Positions 12,460 through 25,779 are shown, numbered from the stretch's first letter. The stretch: DNA of 64,000 bases from Musa acuminata AAA Group (GCF_036884655.1 NC_088345.1:18447001-18511000), one strand, 5' to 3'. Notes: a model not told the origin generated them from the letters alone. Numbers and translations are program-made.

Positions 12460-13710
12460 CCCTCAACTATATCAATGGAGGATGAAATCTGTGTACATGT
12501 AAATAATAAGATATTGAGATCAAATTCCATTTTTCTTACAAGTGGAATCCAACTCAAAAAACATATATTGCAATCCGGACTAATGTAATAATCGTTCAAA
12601 ATCTATTATAAACGATGTCAGAATATATTATTTATTATGAGAAATTTTATAGAGATTAAGTTTTCTCATTTTTTTAGGAAAGACAACCAGACTATAAATT
12701 AATTAGCTTTTTATGTGACAACACTCACCTTATGTGAATCAAGTTCGGTTCGAATTAGAATCGGACCAGATTGAAGTGGGAATCGAATACATCTGATAAT
12801 CAAATCATAATTTACGATTTCAATTCCAAACTAATAGTTCTAATTCTAAACTCGCTAAATATGGAAAAATAAAAAGAAAACATAAATAAAGTCTTTAGTG
12901 TAGCAGTTAACTAATTTAGTTGATAAAAATTTTAATAGTTTATACTTGGCTTTAATTCCATCTTCACCGTTTATGCTTAAAAAACATAGTTTAGATTGAT
13001 ATAGTAGTTTTATTTTTTCAATTGAGAGTAGTGAGTCGAATCAAAATTAGAACTAAATTGATGGTTTTTTAATTTTTGTACTACTATTAAAATGGATTTT
13101 AAGGATCCCACAGGTGGAAAGGATTTGATCCAACTAAGTCTATTTCTGCAATTGTTGTAAGTAGGTATCTTTCGAATTAAGGATTCGGGTGATGATCCTA
13201 CAAAATTACATCATAAGCATACTTGACAGAGGCCTGATACTTAATTTAGAGGGGATACTGAGTATTCGAAAATATAGTGAAAGAGCTTGGACATAGTTCC
13301 TTAGATATACTAGAGGGAATTTATAGTATGTCACCGTGATAGTTGAACTAATTTAGTGATTAATGCTGAGGATGGTTACACAAGTTACTTGGCTCTTGTT
13401 GAGTCATGGGATTATGTGTTAAACCATCCAGACTATGGTTATGAGGTAGTAATTTATCTTGGTATCGAGACTATCAATTGTTGTCTCGAATAGATTGCCT
13501 TAATAAAATAGAGTTAGTATCCTTGCCGATACCATGTTGTTAATCTTGTAGGGATTTTATTCACGTATCAACTAGATGATTGCAACTTATCATGAGATAA
13601 TCTATATGTTATACTCCTGTAAAAAAGAATGATAATTTTCTTTTTTCTCTATAAACAAAGATAAATTAAGTCAAAGAATATAAGTATAAAAAATTATAAT
13701 TATGCTACTA
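12460..13710. other. Spacer between Sirevirus elements 1 and 2, unassigned
   Basis: About 1.25 kb of AT-rich DNA. No coding frame longer than expected by chance and no LTR match to other parts of the window. It may be very old retrotransposon debris, but nothing specific is visible. Confidence 0.4.
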
Positions 13711-15053
13711 TTATTAAGATTGTAAAGGTACTTTGGGGGGGTGAATTAGTACTTTCGAAAAGTTAAAATGATTCAAAAAATTTTATTCGATCAAACCCGT
13801 ATTAGAAATATGTTTAACTTAAAATATGAATAAAAGTAGTGAACAACTAAATCAGTAAGCAATAAGAATAAAAGGCATAAAGGAAATACAAACCGATTTA
13901 TAGTAGTTCGATCGTCCCGACCTATATCTACTCTCAATTTCTCTTCACTCGAGGCTATCGACTTTCACTATCGATCTTCTTTTCAATAAATGAAGATCAA
14001 CTATTTCTCCTTTTCATAGGCTCGAGAGAGAAACTTTACACCTCTCTTTTACAAAAGACCTCACTCCTCCTTTAGAAGACTTCTAACTCTAGGCGGAAGA
14101 GACTTAATAATTCAAGATATATTGCAACACTTTTATCCTTAAGAATATTTTTTTCTTTCTACCGTTTTTCTTGCTATCCCAAACAAAAATGACTAGGGTG
14201 TCTATAGGCCCCAAATGACTTCAGAAAAGGAGCCAAAAATTTAAATCCCTAAGTTTTTGGGATATTGATGGTACCACTATCTGCACTAAGTGATACCACC
14301 ACTTGCCACCCAATGCACTAGTAGTACCATCGTCCAATTTAGGTGACACCACCACTTGATATAGTTTGGGAGATTGTGTTTCGATGGTACTATCTCCAGT
14401 TTGGGTGATACCATCGCCTAACACTAGGCGGTACCATCGTTGACCCTAGCGGTGCCATCGTCGAGTTTTATAAAAAAGTATATTTCATACTTTCCAACTC
14501 GCATGTGGTTCTACTGCCTTGTCTGGTGGTGCCACCGCTTGGCCTAATTTCAGGTTATTGAATTGGCTTTCTAATAGGCCCAATTCAGTCATAATTCAGG
14601 CCCAATGAGCCCCTAATCAAGTTGGCATGGTTACACCCAAAACTAAATTAATTAAATCCTAAACTACTTCAATCAAGATATAACTGATTACAAACATGAA
14701 TCCTATATTGTTCGGCATGCAATTGGTTTATCTGACACTTCATCTGAACCTTCGATGCATCGTCCTCTCTTTCAACGTATTGTCCAATCCATCGGTATGC
14801 TGACCTCCCGTAATATCCAATCTTCTTAGCGCAATATCTAATCCTTTTAGCCTGATGCTTAGGCTCATGCCACGAAGTCTATCTTCTGGTATGACATCTA
14901 ATTTTCTAATATGATGCTCTTCAGCCAATATCTGATTCTCCTGCTTCAATCGATTTATTTTTTCATGATTGAAATTAGTTCTATATCACTAAAACGCTCA
15001 TTAAATCATAAATTTATCAATTGATTTCATCATCAAAATCTGAGATTCAATAA
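13711..15053 (-). repeat. 3' LTR of Sirevirus element 2
   Basis: It aligns with the start of the LTR at 49211 (shared GATTGTAAAGG, then a G run and GTGAATTAGT) and in overall plan with the LTRs of elements 1 and 3: primer-like end, GGTACC palindromes at about 14265-14530, and the end GAGATTCAA near 15049. The left boundary is approximate because the terminal TGTTTG is not conserved. Confidence 0.75.
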
Positions 15054-17274
15054 TCTTCTCATTTTTTATGATGATAACCAATTAATAATGAAGTTTTAGA
15101 TACAACTCCCCTTGTCTATATGATATATTGAAATAAACTTAGAATTCAGAAAATGATATCTTTTGAGTTAAAACATTTTCAATGAGAATGACTTTCACGT
15201 CATAGTTAAAATATCATTACATATATCATAAAATTATGAGTATTACATGCATAATTTAAAATCATTAAAATTTTAAAATATCAAAGTATATGCATGATTC
15301 CAAAATATTAAAATTTTAAATCATTATTACTTCTCAAATCATCATAACTTCTCCCCCTTTGTTATCAACAAAAGTGTAAATCTTTTACTTCTCTTTAAAG
15401 TATGCAAGCTAGCAAGTTGTTGTCTCTCTTTGAGATGTGTAGGCTAGCAAGTTATTGCTTCTCATGTGCAAGTTTGTAAGTTTTTGCTTCTTTTTGAAAC
15501 GTGCAAGCTAGCAAATTTTGCTTTCCTTTTGAGATGTGCAAGCTAGCAAGTTTTGCTTCTTTTTGAAATGTGCAAACTAGCAAATGTTTTACTTCTATTT
15601 TAAGATGTGCAAGATAGCAATTCTTTCTCTCCCTTTGTCATCGTCAAAAAGATAGGAAGGATATAATGGTAAAAAATTTATATTAATGTTCCAATCATCA
15701 CATGAAAGATATCAAAGATAAGTTTAAATCATGAAAGATCAATTTAATGATGAGGTATAAATGTCATAAACATAAAGGAGTCATATGAAATAAATAAATC
15801 TCAAGTTATGAATATCGAAAGATTGTGACTCATTTTGATAAGTGCCCTCTTTAGTAAAAAGAAAAAAATCATATGAGAACAAATATTAAGAAATCTCGAT
15901 TCATATAAAAAATCTCAAGTTATAATTCTGAGGAATTAAAAGAAAAATCATGATTCATTTATATAATTTTTTTTAATAAATAGCAAAAAGAATCATTGGA
16001 GATTAAATAGTAAAATATAATAAACTAGTCTTGAATACAGAGAAATCAAAAAAAAAAATCATCATTCATTTGGATAAATCTCATTCAAATTTAATTTATC
16101 AAATCATCAAAATCACTTTCTTAGTTCAAGAGATAAAAAAAAAATAACATAAATAGATTCATCACTGAGGATCTCTACGATAAAAACTCGATAAGCTTTA
16201 GAGATAAATTTTAAAAAAAAAAGATATATTCCTTTTTAGTTTCAATTCATGTGATTCATTTCATACTAGCATGCCCTAGTCTTCTATGCTAGAGCCATGC
16301 CATGTAAAACCAAAACATGAGTTTCATCATGATAAACATCAATAGTATAACACATTAAATAATAAAATATTTTCAATTAAAATTTTTGATTTTTTACTAA
16401 TAATTTTAATTATAATAATCTTTTCGTTATTATTATTATTTTAGCTAGTGAGCTTTGTGAAGTGTGTTGGATATTCAATCATATACCTTGAGCATCCATT
16501 ATCAAGACATTATCTTTTGCTCATAGCTTTTGATTGTAGACATTTCTACAAGAAAAATAGGTTTGTTCTAGGTACCAATTTAACTTTAGGTCCTTCTTTA
16601 TTAGATCTACCTTAACTGTTGGTATAAAGTCATTTATGGTTCCTTTAGGAACTCAAACTAATTTATGAGAGCTATACTTTTTAAATAAATATTTATATGT
16701 ATAATGATCATATCTACTATAAAAATTATATTTATCTTTAGGGGAAACATATAATATTGGTCTTTTAATAAATGTAGTTGGCTTTTGTTACTCACAAAAC
16801 TGATTCATTCCTTTCTATATATATGACCTTTATTAGCAAGAATCATGATTAATGATTTACTACTAATTTTAATTTTTTCTAATATTTATTGTAATAAAAA
16901 ATATTCCTTTTTGTATGACTCTAACTCTTCACATTTAGTACAAGGTATTAATAAGTATTTATCATACTCATTTTTTAATTTATCAAATTCATTAGAGAGA
17001 CATATATGATCATTTTATAGTAATTTATATTTTTTACTAATTAATTTAAATTTATCATATAAATCATAAAATATATTAAGTAATTAATTATAAGGTAAAG
17101 GGGTTTCGGTTGAGTCATATGTCTCATCGTTGAGAGCTATCAAAGCGTAGTTTGTCACCTCATCTTCAATGATTTGCTCTTCATCTTTTGATACACTTAA
17201 TTCGTCCTAAGTCACATTGAGTGCTTTCTTCTTTTTTTGTGCTAGCATCTTCGTTTTTAGTCATGGACACTTAC
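15054..17274 (-). pseudogene. Sirevirus element 2 internal remnant, left part
   Basis: Minus-strand internal DNA next to the LTR: polypurine-like tracts at about 15051-15065 and 15350-15365, an imperfect ~40-bp minisatellite (about 15398-15625), then a jump to integrase/protease and gag sequence. Near 16500 is the protease region, with TAA at 16510-16512 just before D-N-G. From about 16640 to 17240 it matches the gag C-terminal part of element 1 (9640-10200). Most of RT and RNase H is missing, so a large internal deletion is inferred. The element is cut at 17274 by the gypsy LTR insertion and resumes at 48314. Confidence 0.7.
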
Positions 17275-18380
17275 TGTAATATTAATATGGATTTATTTAT
17301 AAATCGGAGGACCTATATGTAAATATAAAAATTTTAAGGACTAAACTGTTAAGATGTAAAAAAAATACCGAAAATTTCAATTTTATCCCACTGCCCCCCA
17401 CGCTATCTGTTTCCCATGAAATAGAGAGAGAGGAGCTGTGGGGCGTGGGGAGAAGAAGAAAGAGGGAAGAGGGAGAGGAGAGAGAGGTAGCTGCAATAGC
17501 TAGGGCTGCAGCACCTCTGTTTCCTGTAGGAGGAAATAGAGGAGTGCATGTGTGGGGTGTTGGGGAGGAGAAAGGAAGAAGAGGAGAAGAAGAGAAGAAG
17601 AAGAAGAGAGAGGAGGGTGGATGCGGCAAGGGCTGCAGCGAGGAGGTGTGGGGCGTCGGGGAGGAGAAGGGAAGAAGAGGAGAAGAAGAAGAAGAAGAAG
17701 AAGAAGAAGAAGAGAAGAAGGAGAAGTGGGAGAAGAGGCTGTGACACCTCTGTTTCCTACAGGAGGAAACAGAGGAGAGGGTGTGTGTGGCGCCTGGGAG
17801 GAGAAGGGAAGGAGAGGAGAAGAAGAGGAGGGAGGAGGAGGCTACGGCACCTCTGTTTCCTGCAGGAGGAAACAGAAGAGAAGAGAGGCTGTGTGTCGGG
17901 GAAAAGAAGGGGACGAAGGAGAAGAAAAGAAGAAGAAGAAGGGAAGGATAGGGAAGAAGAGAAGGGAAATAAGAAGGGGCTGCGACTGCGGTGGTGGCTG
18001 CAGTAGCTACGGCAGCGGTGGTGGCTGCAGTAGTTGCTTTTGGGAAAGAGAAAGAAAGGAAAGGGAAAAAAAGGGGCTGTGGTCATGATTGCGGCTGCGG
18101 CGGTGACGGCTGTGTTTGTAGCAACTGTATCCGCAAAAGAAGAGGAGCAAGAAGGCAGTGCGGTGAAAGGGGCTACGACTGTGGCAACGACAGCGGCGGT
18201 GGTTGCGGCAATTACGTTTGGGAAAGAAAAAAAAAAGAAGGAACGAGAGTAAGGAAGATCAGGTGAATGTGCCCCTATGTTCTGCACGAGCTGTAGTTGT
18301 GGAGGAAGAAAGAAGATTGGAGCAGAAAGCGAAAACAGGGAGAGGAGATAGAGGAAAAATAGAAGAAGGATTCAGGCGTA
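17275..18380 (+). repeat. Left part of plus-oriented Ty3/gypsy LTR
   Basis: It starts TGTAATATTAATATGG; the next bases (GGATTTATTTATAAAT) match the reverse complement of the outer end of the gypsy LTR at 33606. It is preceded by CTTAC (17270-17274), matched by CTCAC (48314-48318) at the far end, so 17275 to 48313 is one insertion into Sirevirus 2 gag. The inner half is strongly GA-rich, with an (AAG)n run (about 17680-17722), three hairpin repeats and GCGGCTG-rich blocks. Long frames on both strands here are low-complexity artefacts. Confidence 0.7.
17680..17722. repeat. (AAG)n microsatellite
   Basis: Run of about twelve AAG/GAA units in the GA-rich part of the gypsy LTR; only slightly interrupted. 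Confidence 0.9.
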
Positions 18381-19366
18381 TAGTATGTAGTCAGCATCAT
18401 CCGAATCAGATAAGTAAAGGGTAAACTTCTTAAGTGGTTTTATACTACCTTTAGTCATGAAATGGAAATGCACTCTTTGTTCACTTACCCAAGTGAAGAT
18501 GGTAGAAGAACACAGAAAGGACACCGGGAAAACCATAGGTTCCCTTTGCTTTCCATACCAAACTACTTAAGGAACACCGGCTTTTAAATGCCCCTTGCCT
18601 TGCTAGTTCCTTTACCTGAGCGAGGAGAGACATTTACAAAACAGTATTTAGGCACACCTTTTCACACAGTTACAGACGGAACAAATACTAGAAGAGTTGG
18701 CTTAACATAGGAAGGATCTACTATGCCTACGCTTAACCTTACTCATGCTACCATTCCTTCAAACAAGCGAAAGCACATTGCAAAAGAATATAAGCCAAGA
18801 AACCTATGATATTACAAAAAGTTCCAGACTTTTTTGACATCCGAAAAACAAAGGGAGGAATTCAAATTACGATTTGAATCCATTCCAAAGCTCCTAATTC
18901 CCTAAAGTCAGTATAATAATTGGGGACAATTCCTTCTGCTTAAAGGTTTTAATCCCTCCCTTTTAATCCAACCCATTGGAGAATGAGGGTTGGCCTTGTT
19001 TTAGTCTGCACGGTAAGGTTAGTCTTCCGTTTGTCTTTCTTCAAAAGAATCGTCTTTACACCTCTGATTGATGAAGAATAGGAGATTGTTGAGTTGTTAA
19101 GTAAAAGTTTGTGTCATAAGCTTTCAGTAAAGTAAGGAAGCCTCTAGGCGGATTTACCTTTGTAACATTGGGGCGTAGCGTGTCTTGCCTATTTATATAA
19201 CTTGAATAGGGCCAGGCTAGCCTCACTAAATTCTCTTTTCGATATGAAATTACCGGTCTTAGGAATCTCTCTAGCTGCTACAAATCGTCCGCAAGCTTAG
19301 TAGGAGAGGTCATCGTATGGAAAAGCTCCTTACGGATTGTTATACCCTTCCTGCCCTAGGCACTTT
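18381..19366. other. [13 protein letters not shown] (probable mitochondrial spacer) insert, segment 1
   Basis: Composition changes sharply here: balanced base content, no long A/T runs, and a word style I associate with plant mitochondrial intergenic DNA. It continues after the gypsy insertion at 33607. No organelle gene is recognised, so the assignment rests on style and needs a sequence search. The gypsy element interrupts it at 19366/33607, with ACTTT on the left and ATTTT on the right. Confidence 0.45.
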
Positions 19367-20395
19367 TGTCATGCCCCCCGAATTATCGCATTCAAGATGT
19401 GTGACTCTGTCTAAAATAAATAATATTATAATTCATCATCAATTCAATCCAAGATCCAATCTAACAATTTGAGGATACTAAGAACCATTCAAATCAATAT
19501 TCATAATTCATAAACCTGTACGTTTCATAAATCATACTCTACTTCACTCAGAGATTTATAAAATCCAAAGGCAACTCAACTAAATATCAACCACAACACA
19601 AATCCATAATCGTAGAAATATATACAATCATAAAAAAATAATTATTTACCATGAGTTCATATCCTTATACAGCTTAAAACTTATCATTCCATAAATATGA
19701 GCGATCCTTAAAACTTTTACAATACATAAGTATCAACATATCCTTAACATTATATTAGAATTAAGGTATACTATACAACAAAAACTTATCAACCAACAAA
19801 GATTAGCCCAAAAATCTTCTAGCCTTTCACTGCTTCAATCCAATTCTAGCTTTTCAATACGTGAAAAGTTACCTTGAAAAATATATATAGCAACGGGGTG
19901 AGCATAAAGAGCTCAGCAAGTGATTAACATATCCATAGCGATAGGAGAAGTTCAAGCAAGCTTAGTATCAAGATAACAAAAGTAAAAATATAAGTGTTTA
20001 TTTGAAATCATCTCATTTGATATAAAAATCACAAAGGGTTACCTCATTCGAAAACAGGCATTAGACATAACAATAGGAGAAAGAAAATTGGAGCATTTCA
20101 TTGGCAAAAGAAGCATTTAGGCATGTATCAAATGGCACATAAAGCATTTAGGTGCATATCAAAGGCATAAGAGTGTTTGTGAGCATAACAATGACATACG
20201 AAACACTCCAAAGTATAACAAGTGAACCGAATAATAAACACAAGCTTGTATATCATTTTTTGATGTAGAATGCATTCCATTTTTATCCAAAGCATAAATA
20301 TAAACTCATAAGTAAAGCTTTGGATATCATATCAAAAACATAGAGGGCGTTGTAGGATCACATACATAATGTGATTCATCCATTTTGTTGGGAAA
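19367..20395 (-). repeat. Truncated left (3') LTR of gypsy element
   Basis: It matches 30884 to about 31900 closely, beginning TGTCATGCCCCC versus TGTCACGTCTCC and then the same AATTATCGCATTCAAG. It ends at CCATTTT, where the copia-B LTR starts. Confidence 0.85.
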
Positions 20396-21879
20396 TCATG
20401 GGGGGCGACATCATATGCGCAGTGGAAGAACAAGAAAACAAAAATCCCCGATTCCCAAAAAGATGTTCGTCGTCGTGCGAAGATTGGTGCGCAAAAAATC
20501 CGCAAAACACAAAACTGCGTATATAGATTGTGTTACCTAGGGAGATCGTATATCCCTGTTTCCTTGCAGATCCTTAGGAGAGGGTGAAGGAGGTCAAGCG
20601 TCCTCCTCTCTAGCGGTGATCCACACAGCAGGGTTGCGACGACGCTCCTCAAAACTCCAGGCCTACTCTGAGGTGGAGAGGGAGAGGAGAATAGGAAGGG
20701 CAAGCAAAGACTCTAGCCTATGAGACTGTAAATCCCTCCTATTTATAGAGATCCCGTGTCAAACCTTAATGGGTCCTTCCCTAGTGGGTATTGGATCTGC
20801 ATCCAATAAGACAAGGGCTCCGTCGGATATCTCATATCCGAACCTCTACTCATCGCAATGCCTACCATATGTGTGTGACCCTCTAGGCCCAATATCGAGC
20901 TGTCTATGAGTCATACCTATCAGAACTCCTTCTAACTCAGTAAATTATTATCTTTGTAATAATTCACTCGACTCATCGACTACGGACGTACTAGGCCACT
21001 ACGCCGTAGTCCCCAGATGATACAGGGGAATCCAATCCATTGGACCTATCTGTCCTCAGTTACCATGTACCTATAGTCCCTCATCCATCTAATATCCCAG
21101 AGACCGTATATCGAGCATGATGCTGTCAGACCCATACGGTTTCTACTCAAGTCTCTCTCTAATCGGATTCTCCCGGAGAACTCTTTCTCTCTCAACCCGA
21201 ATGACCCTGGCCAGGGATTTGTCTGAGCAAGAACACATGGGATATTCCTCTCATGACGCCGAGAGTGGATGATCCTCTGTCGACACTCAATAGCCCTCGT
21301 AAGGTCGACTACCACTCCCAATGACCAGCTGTACTAGATCTGGGACAACCAAACCTATAAGTCTGGTATCAAAGAGTGGAGCACTCATACAGGACATCCT
21401 TGGTGTCTCAAGTCTAAGGACCAGATACACCACTAGGACTACGGAATCGCTGTCTGACAATAAGGCATCATCAACCATCCAGCATTCTGTAAGCGGATCA
21501 ATCAGTGAACTCATTCTCCAATGAGCACCTGTACTATATCCCTAGTGTCCCTACACGAGCAGCTATGAGACCAGCTGCATCCATCATATGGACGGGTATA
21601 CAGCACACCAATCTATCCGGTTATCACGATGTCCCTCTCGAGTAACCTATGATCGGGATTATTTAGGATATGTGTTTAAAGGTGAATCGATCTCATTATC
21701 GTGATATCATCACGATCCGATTCCCATTGCACAAATCCAAGGACATCACAATATATATATGAATTTATGCAATAGTTATAAAGTGATATACGCCAAAATA
21801 TAATAAGCAAAAAGATTCTGTATCAAGTCACACGTGCCATCACTCACGTGATTGGCTTGCTGGGCACCTATGACTAGCA
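20396..21879 (-). repeat. 3' LTR of copia-B
   Basis: TG..CA-bounded; near-identical to 27579-29071. It carries a CTATTTATAG TATA-like stretch at about 20738-20747 and the inverted repeat around 20938-20967. The inner edge is followed by the polypurine tract. Confidence 0.95.
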
Positions 21880-21897
21880 ATCTCCCACTTGACCTAA
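21880..21897 (-). other. Polypurine tract of copia-B
   Basis: The plus strand reads ATCTCCCACTTGACC; the minus strand is a purine run (AAGTGGGAGAT) directly abutting the 3' LTR, the expected primer for plus-strand synthesis. Confidence 0.8.
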
Positions 21898-21987
21898 AGC
21901 CAATCACCTATGTGTCTGATCCCCATCAGACTCCTGTGACGCTCAAAGACAATCTGAGACAACGTCTTTGTCAGTGGATCTGCAATG

Positions 21988-23130
21988 TTATCTTCGGATG
22001 GAACTCTTTCCACTACTACATCTCCTCGGGTTACGATCTCTCTGATAAGCTGGAACCTCCTCAGAACACTTCTGATGAGACTCGGGTTCCCTTATTTGAG
22101 TAATCGCCCCATAGTTGTCGCAATATAAGGAAGTCGACTTCTCGCTATTCGGAACGACTCCCAAATCTATGATGAACATCTTCACCCAGACTCCCTCCTT
22201 TGCTGCATCTGATGCAGCAATGTACTCCGCCTCTGTGGTCGAGTCAGTAGTGGTATCTTGCTTAGAACTCTTCCAGCACACTGCTCCTCCATTCAAGGTG
22301 TACACATACCCTGAATTCGACTTGCTATCATCGACATCAGACTGAAAACTTGAGTCAATGTAGCCTTCAACCTTAAGGCTATTACCTCCATATACTAGTA
22401 AAAGATCCTTAGTCATTCTCAAGTACTTAAGGATACACTTTACTACTTTCCAGTGCTTCAAGCCTGGATCCGCCTGATACCTGCTCGTGACACTCAGAGC
22501 ATGCGCTATATCAGGCCTAGTACATAGCATGGCATACATGATAGACCCTATTGCTGAGGCATAAGGTATCATATCCATGTTCGCCCTTTCTTCTGGAGTC
22601 TTTGGGGACATACTCGTAGAAAGCGATATCCCATGTCTCATCGGTATGAGACCTCTCTTGGAATTTTCCATGCCAAACCTTTTGACAATAGTTTCTATGT
22701 ACTTGGACTGGGACAAGCCAAGCATCCTCTTGGATCTATCTCTATAGATTCTAATCCCCAAGATATAAGATGCTTCCCCTAAGTCCTTCATGGAGAAGTG
22801 TCTAGATAACCAAGCCTTTACTGTGGATAGCATTCCTATGTCATTCCCAATGATGAGGATGTCATCCACATATAACACCAAAAAGGTGATAGCGCTCCCA
22901 CTTACCTTTCTGTATACACAAGGCTCATCTTCGTTCTTAACGAAGTCATAAGATCTGATTGCCTCATCAAATCTTATGTTCCAACTTTGGGAAGCTTGCT
23001 TTAGTCCATAAATGGATCTAAGCAACCTACACACCTTATCTGGGCAATTCTTGGACACGAATCCCTCAGGTTGTATCATATACACCTCCTCCTCGAGGTT
23101 CCCGTTGAGGAATGCGATTTTCACATCCAT
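21988..23130 (-). pseudogene. Copia-B pol, RT and RNase H part (after the stop)
   Basis: Continuation of the gag-pol frame after the TAG at 23131-23133. It opens in the RT palm (MDVKIAFLNG) and contains YGLKQASQSW, the catalytic YVDD (residues 87-90), LGIRIYRD and the RNase H residues in YIDSSF, TTEAEYIAAS and YCDNYGA. At about 22060-22075 a small out-of-frame deletion after SHQK removes the conserved segment that normally precedes the C-terminal RREIV-type helix. The annotated C-terminus is therefore read in the wrong frame; the usual tail is visible in the next frame. RT and RNase H would copy element RNA to DNA in cytoplasmic particles. It is not translated with gag-pol unless the stop is read through. 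Confidence 0.9.
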
Positions 23131-25779
23131 CTACCAGATCTCATAATCATAGTGTGCTGCAATAGCCAATAGAATTCTGATAGATTTTAGCATTGCTACG
23201 GGTGAGAAAGTTTCGTCATAGTCAACACCTTGCTTTTGACGATACCCCTTAGCCACTAGCCTTGCTTTATAGGTCTCTACCTTTCCATCTACTCCGATCT
23301 TTTTCTTAAAGATCCACTTGCAACCGATGGGTACAATACCTTCGGGCGCATCAACTAGGTTCCAAACCTTATTGGAGTACATAGAATCCATCTCAGAATT
23401 CATGGCTTCTTTCCACTTCCCGGAGTCTATACTCATAATAGCCTCCTCGTAGGTCTGAGGATCAATATCCTCTACATCCTCTGCTCCAATATGTCCCACA
23501 TATCTCTCAGGAGGATGGGATACTCTATCAGACCTACGTAAAGTTGATACTTGTGTATTAGGTACCTGAACAGACTCGGGTTGTAGAGTGGTGCTTGAGC
23601 TTGGTTCTCCAACCTCGCTCAATTCTATCATTCTCCCACTGTCTCCGTCAAGAATGTGTTCCTTCTCAAGGAACACTGCTCTCTTAGCTACAAAGACCTT
23701 TTGGTCCTCGAGATGATAGAAATAATACCCACAAGTTTCCTTGGGGTATCCCATAAATTTGCATCGCTCTGTCCTTGATTCTAACTTATCGGGGTTGTGT
23801 CTTCTAACATGGGCAGGGCAGCCCCAAATCTTAACAACCTTAAGATCAGGCTTCTTCCCTTTCCATATCTCATATAGTGTAGACACTACCGACTTAGTTG
23901 GAACTCTGTTCAGAAGGTAAGCTGCGGTTTCTAGGGCATATCCCCAGAATGAGATGGGTAGGTCAGCGAAACTTATCATGGACCGTACCATATCTAATAA
24001 TGTATGATTTCTCCTTTCAGAGACACCATTGAGCTGAGGTGTATAAGGAGGTGTCCATTGGGATAATATCCCATGGTCCTTGAGAAACTGAGTAAACTCT
24101 GTACTTAAGTATTCACCTCCTCGATCTGATCGAAGAGTTTTGATACTCTTTCCAGTCTGGTTCTCCACCTCATTCTTATACTCTCTGAATTTCTCAAAGG
24201 CCTCGGACTTGTACTTCATTAAGTACACATATCCATACCTTGAAAAATCATCAGTAAATGTAATGAAGTAGGAGTAACCTCCAATGGCATGAGTTGACAT
24301 GGGTCCACATACATCACTATGTATGAGTTCCAACAACTCATTGGCTCTCTCTCCATTTCTACTAAATGGAGATTTGGTCAGTTTTCCACGAATGCAAGGC
24401 TCACAAGTTGCATATGACACATAGTCGAATGGATCTAGATATCCATCATTTAGCAACTTTTGAATCCTTCTTTCATGGATGTGACCTAGCCTACAATGCC
24501 ACAGGTATGCACTGTTCAACTCATCTCGTTTCCTTTTGGACACATTTACATTCATGATATGTGGAGTGGTGTCTAACATAAATAAACCATTATGCAATGT
24601 TCCTTTCGTGATGATCTTATCATCTAATAATATCGAACAACCATTGTTCTTAAAAACAAATTTATATCCACTAACTGTTAAACATGAAATGGAGATAATG
24701 TTTTTGATAATAGAAGGAATAAAATAACATGCATCTAATGCAATAAAAGCTCCACTAGGCAGATGTAGGGCGACCTCGCCAACAGCTAATACAACAACTT
24801 TTGCTCCATTACCCATCTTGAGGTCCATCTCGCCTCTCTCTAGTCTCCTAGGTCTTGCCAGAACCTGCAACGAATTGCATATATGATAAGCACTACCGGT
24901 ATCCAATACCCATGTGTTATCATAAGAGTCTGACAAATGGAGACTGATCATGAATGTACCTGAAGCTTCATCAAGCTTTTGTTTCGCCCTTTCTGCAAGG
25001 TACTCTTTGTAGTTTCTCTTCCAATGCCCATCTTTACCATAGTGGAAGCACCGGCCTTTGTCCTTTGCTGGGTCTTTCTTAACAACCTTTGCTTTACCTT
25101 GTTTGCCCTTGCCCTTTCCCTTCTTAAGGGACCTTTCTGCTTTCCTTTTCTTTCTGGTCTTACCAGTGTAGAGAACTGGCTTCTCTTTCTTAATAGTACT
25201 CTCTGCCTCCCTCAACATATTGAGGAGCTCTAGGAGAGTCACCTCAAGCTTGTTCATATTAAAATTCATTATGAACTGTGAAAAGGAATCTGGTAGGGAC
25301 TGAAACACAATGTCCACACACAAGTTATCCTCTAGGACCATTCCTAGACCTGTGAGTTTCTCTATCCACTCAATCATCTTTAGGACATGGTTCTGAACCG
25401 GTGTCTCCTCAGTCATCCTAGCGCGGAAAAGGCTCTTGGATATCTCATATCGTTGAGTCCTTCCCTGTTCCTCAAACAATTTGCGGACATGTAGGAGAAT
25501 GGATCTGGCATCCATCTTTTCATGTTGTCTCTGTAACTCTGGAGTCATAGAGCCCAACATATAGCACTGAGCAAGAGTGGAGTCATAAATGTACTTCACG
25601 TAGCGAGCGATCTCATCCTCGCTTGCCCCTTCTTCGGGCGTAAGCATCACTGTATCAAGGACGTACACGATTTTCTCCGCTGTGAGAACAATTCTCAAGT
25701 TACGGAGCCAATCCGTATAATTTGGACCAGTGAGGCGGTTGACATCAAGTATGCCACGTAAGGGATTTGAAAGCGACAT
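23131..25779 (-). pseudogene. Copia-B gag-protease-integrase-RT start
   Basis: An 882-residue frame starting [20 protein letters not shown]. Gag occupies about residues 1-240. A zinc knuckle is at 244-257, but its second and fourth ligand cysteines read as Tyr ([14 protein letters not shown]), so zinc binding is probably lost. Protease DTG is at 293-295. The integrase HHCC ligands are H428, H433, C459 and C462, and the catalytic triad D489, D552 and E588 is all present. The RT N-terminus starts around 807 (KWIFKKK). It ends in an in-frame TAG (23131-23133) right before the RT palm, where related elements continue. All defects are transitions of the G:C to A:T type. One point nonsense in an otherwise open frame makes this the best-preserved element in the window. 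Confidence 0.93.

Noticed and set aside
17297..18424. Many overlapping long frames on both strands, rich in Arg/Glu/Lys or Ser/Leu/Phe
   Set aside because: They arise from GA-rich low-complexity repeats in an LTR. Frames are open on both strands at once and no domain is visible.
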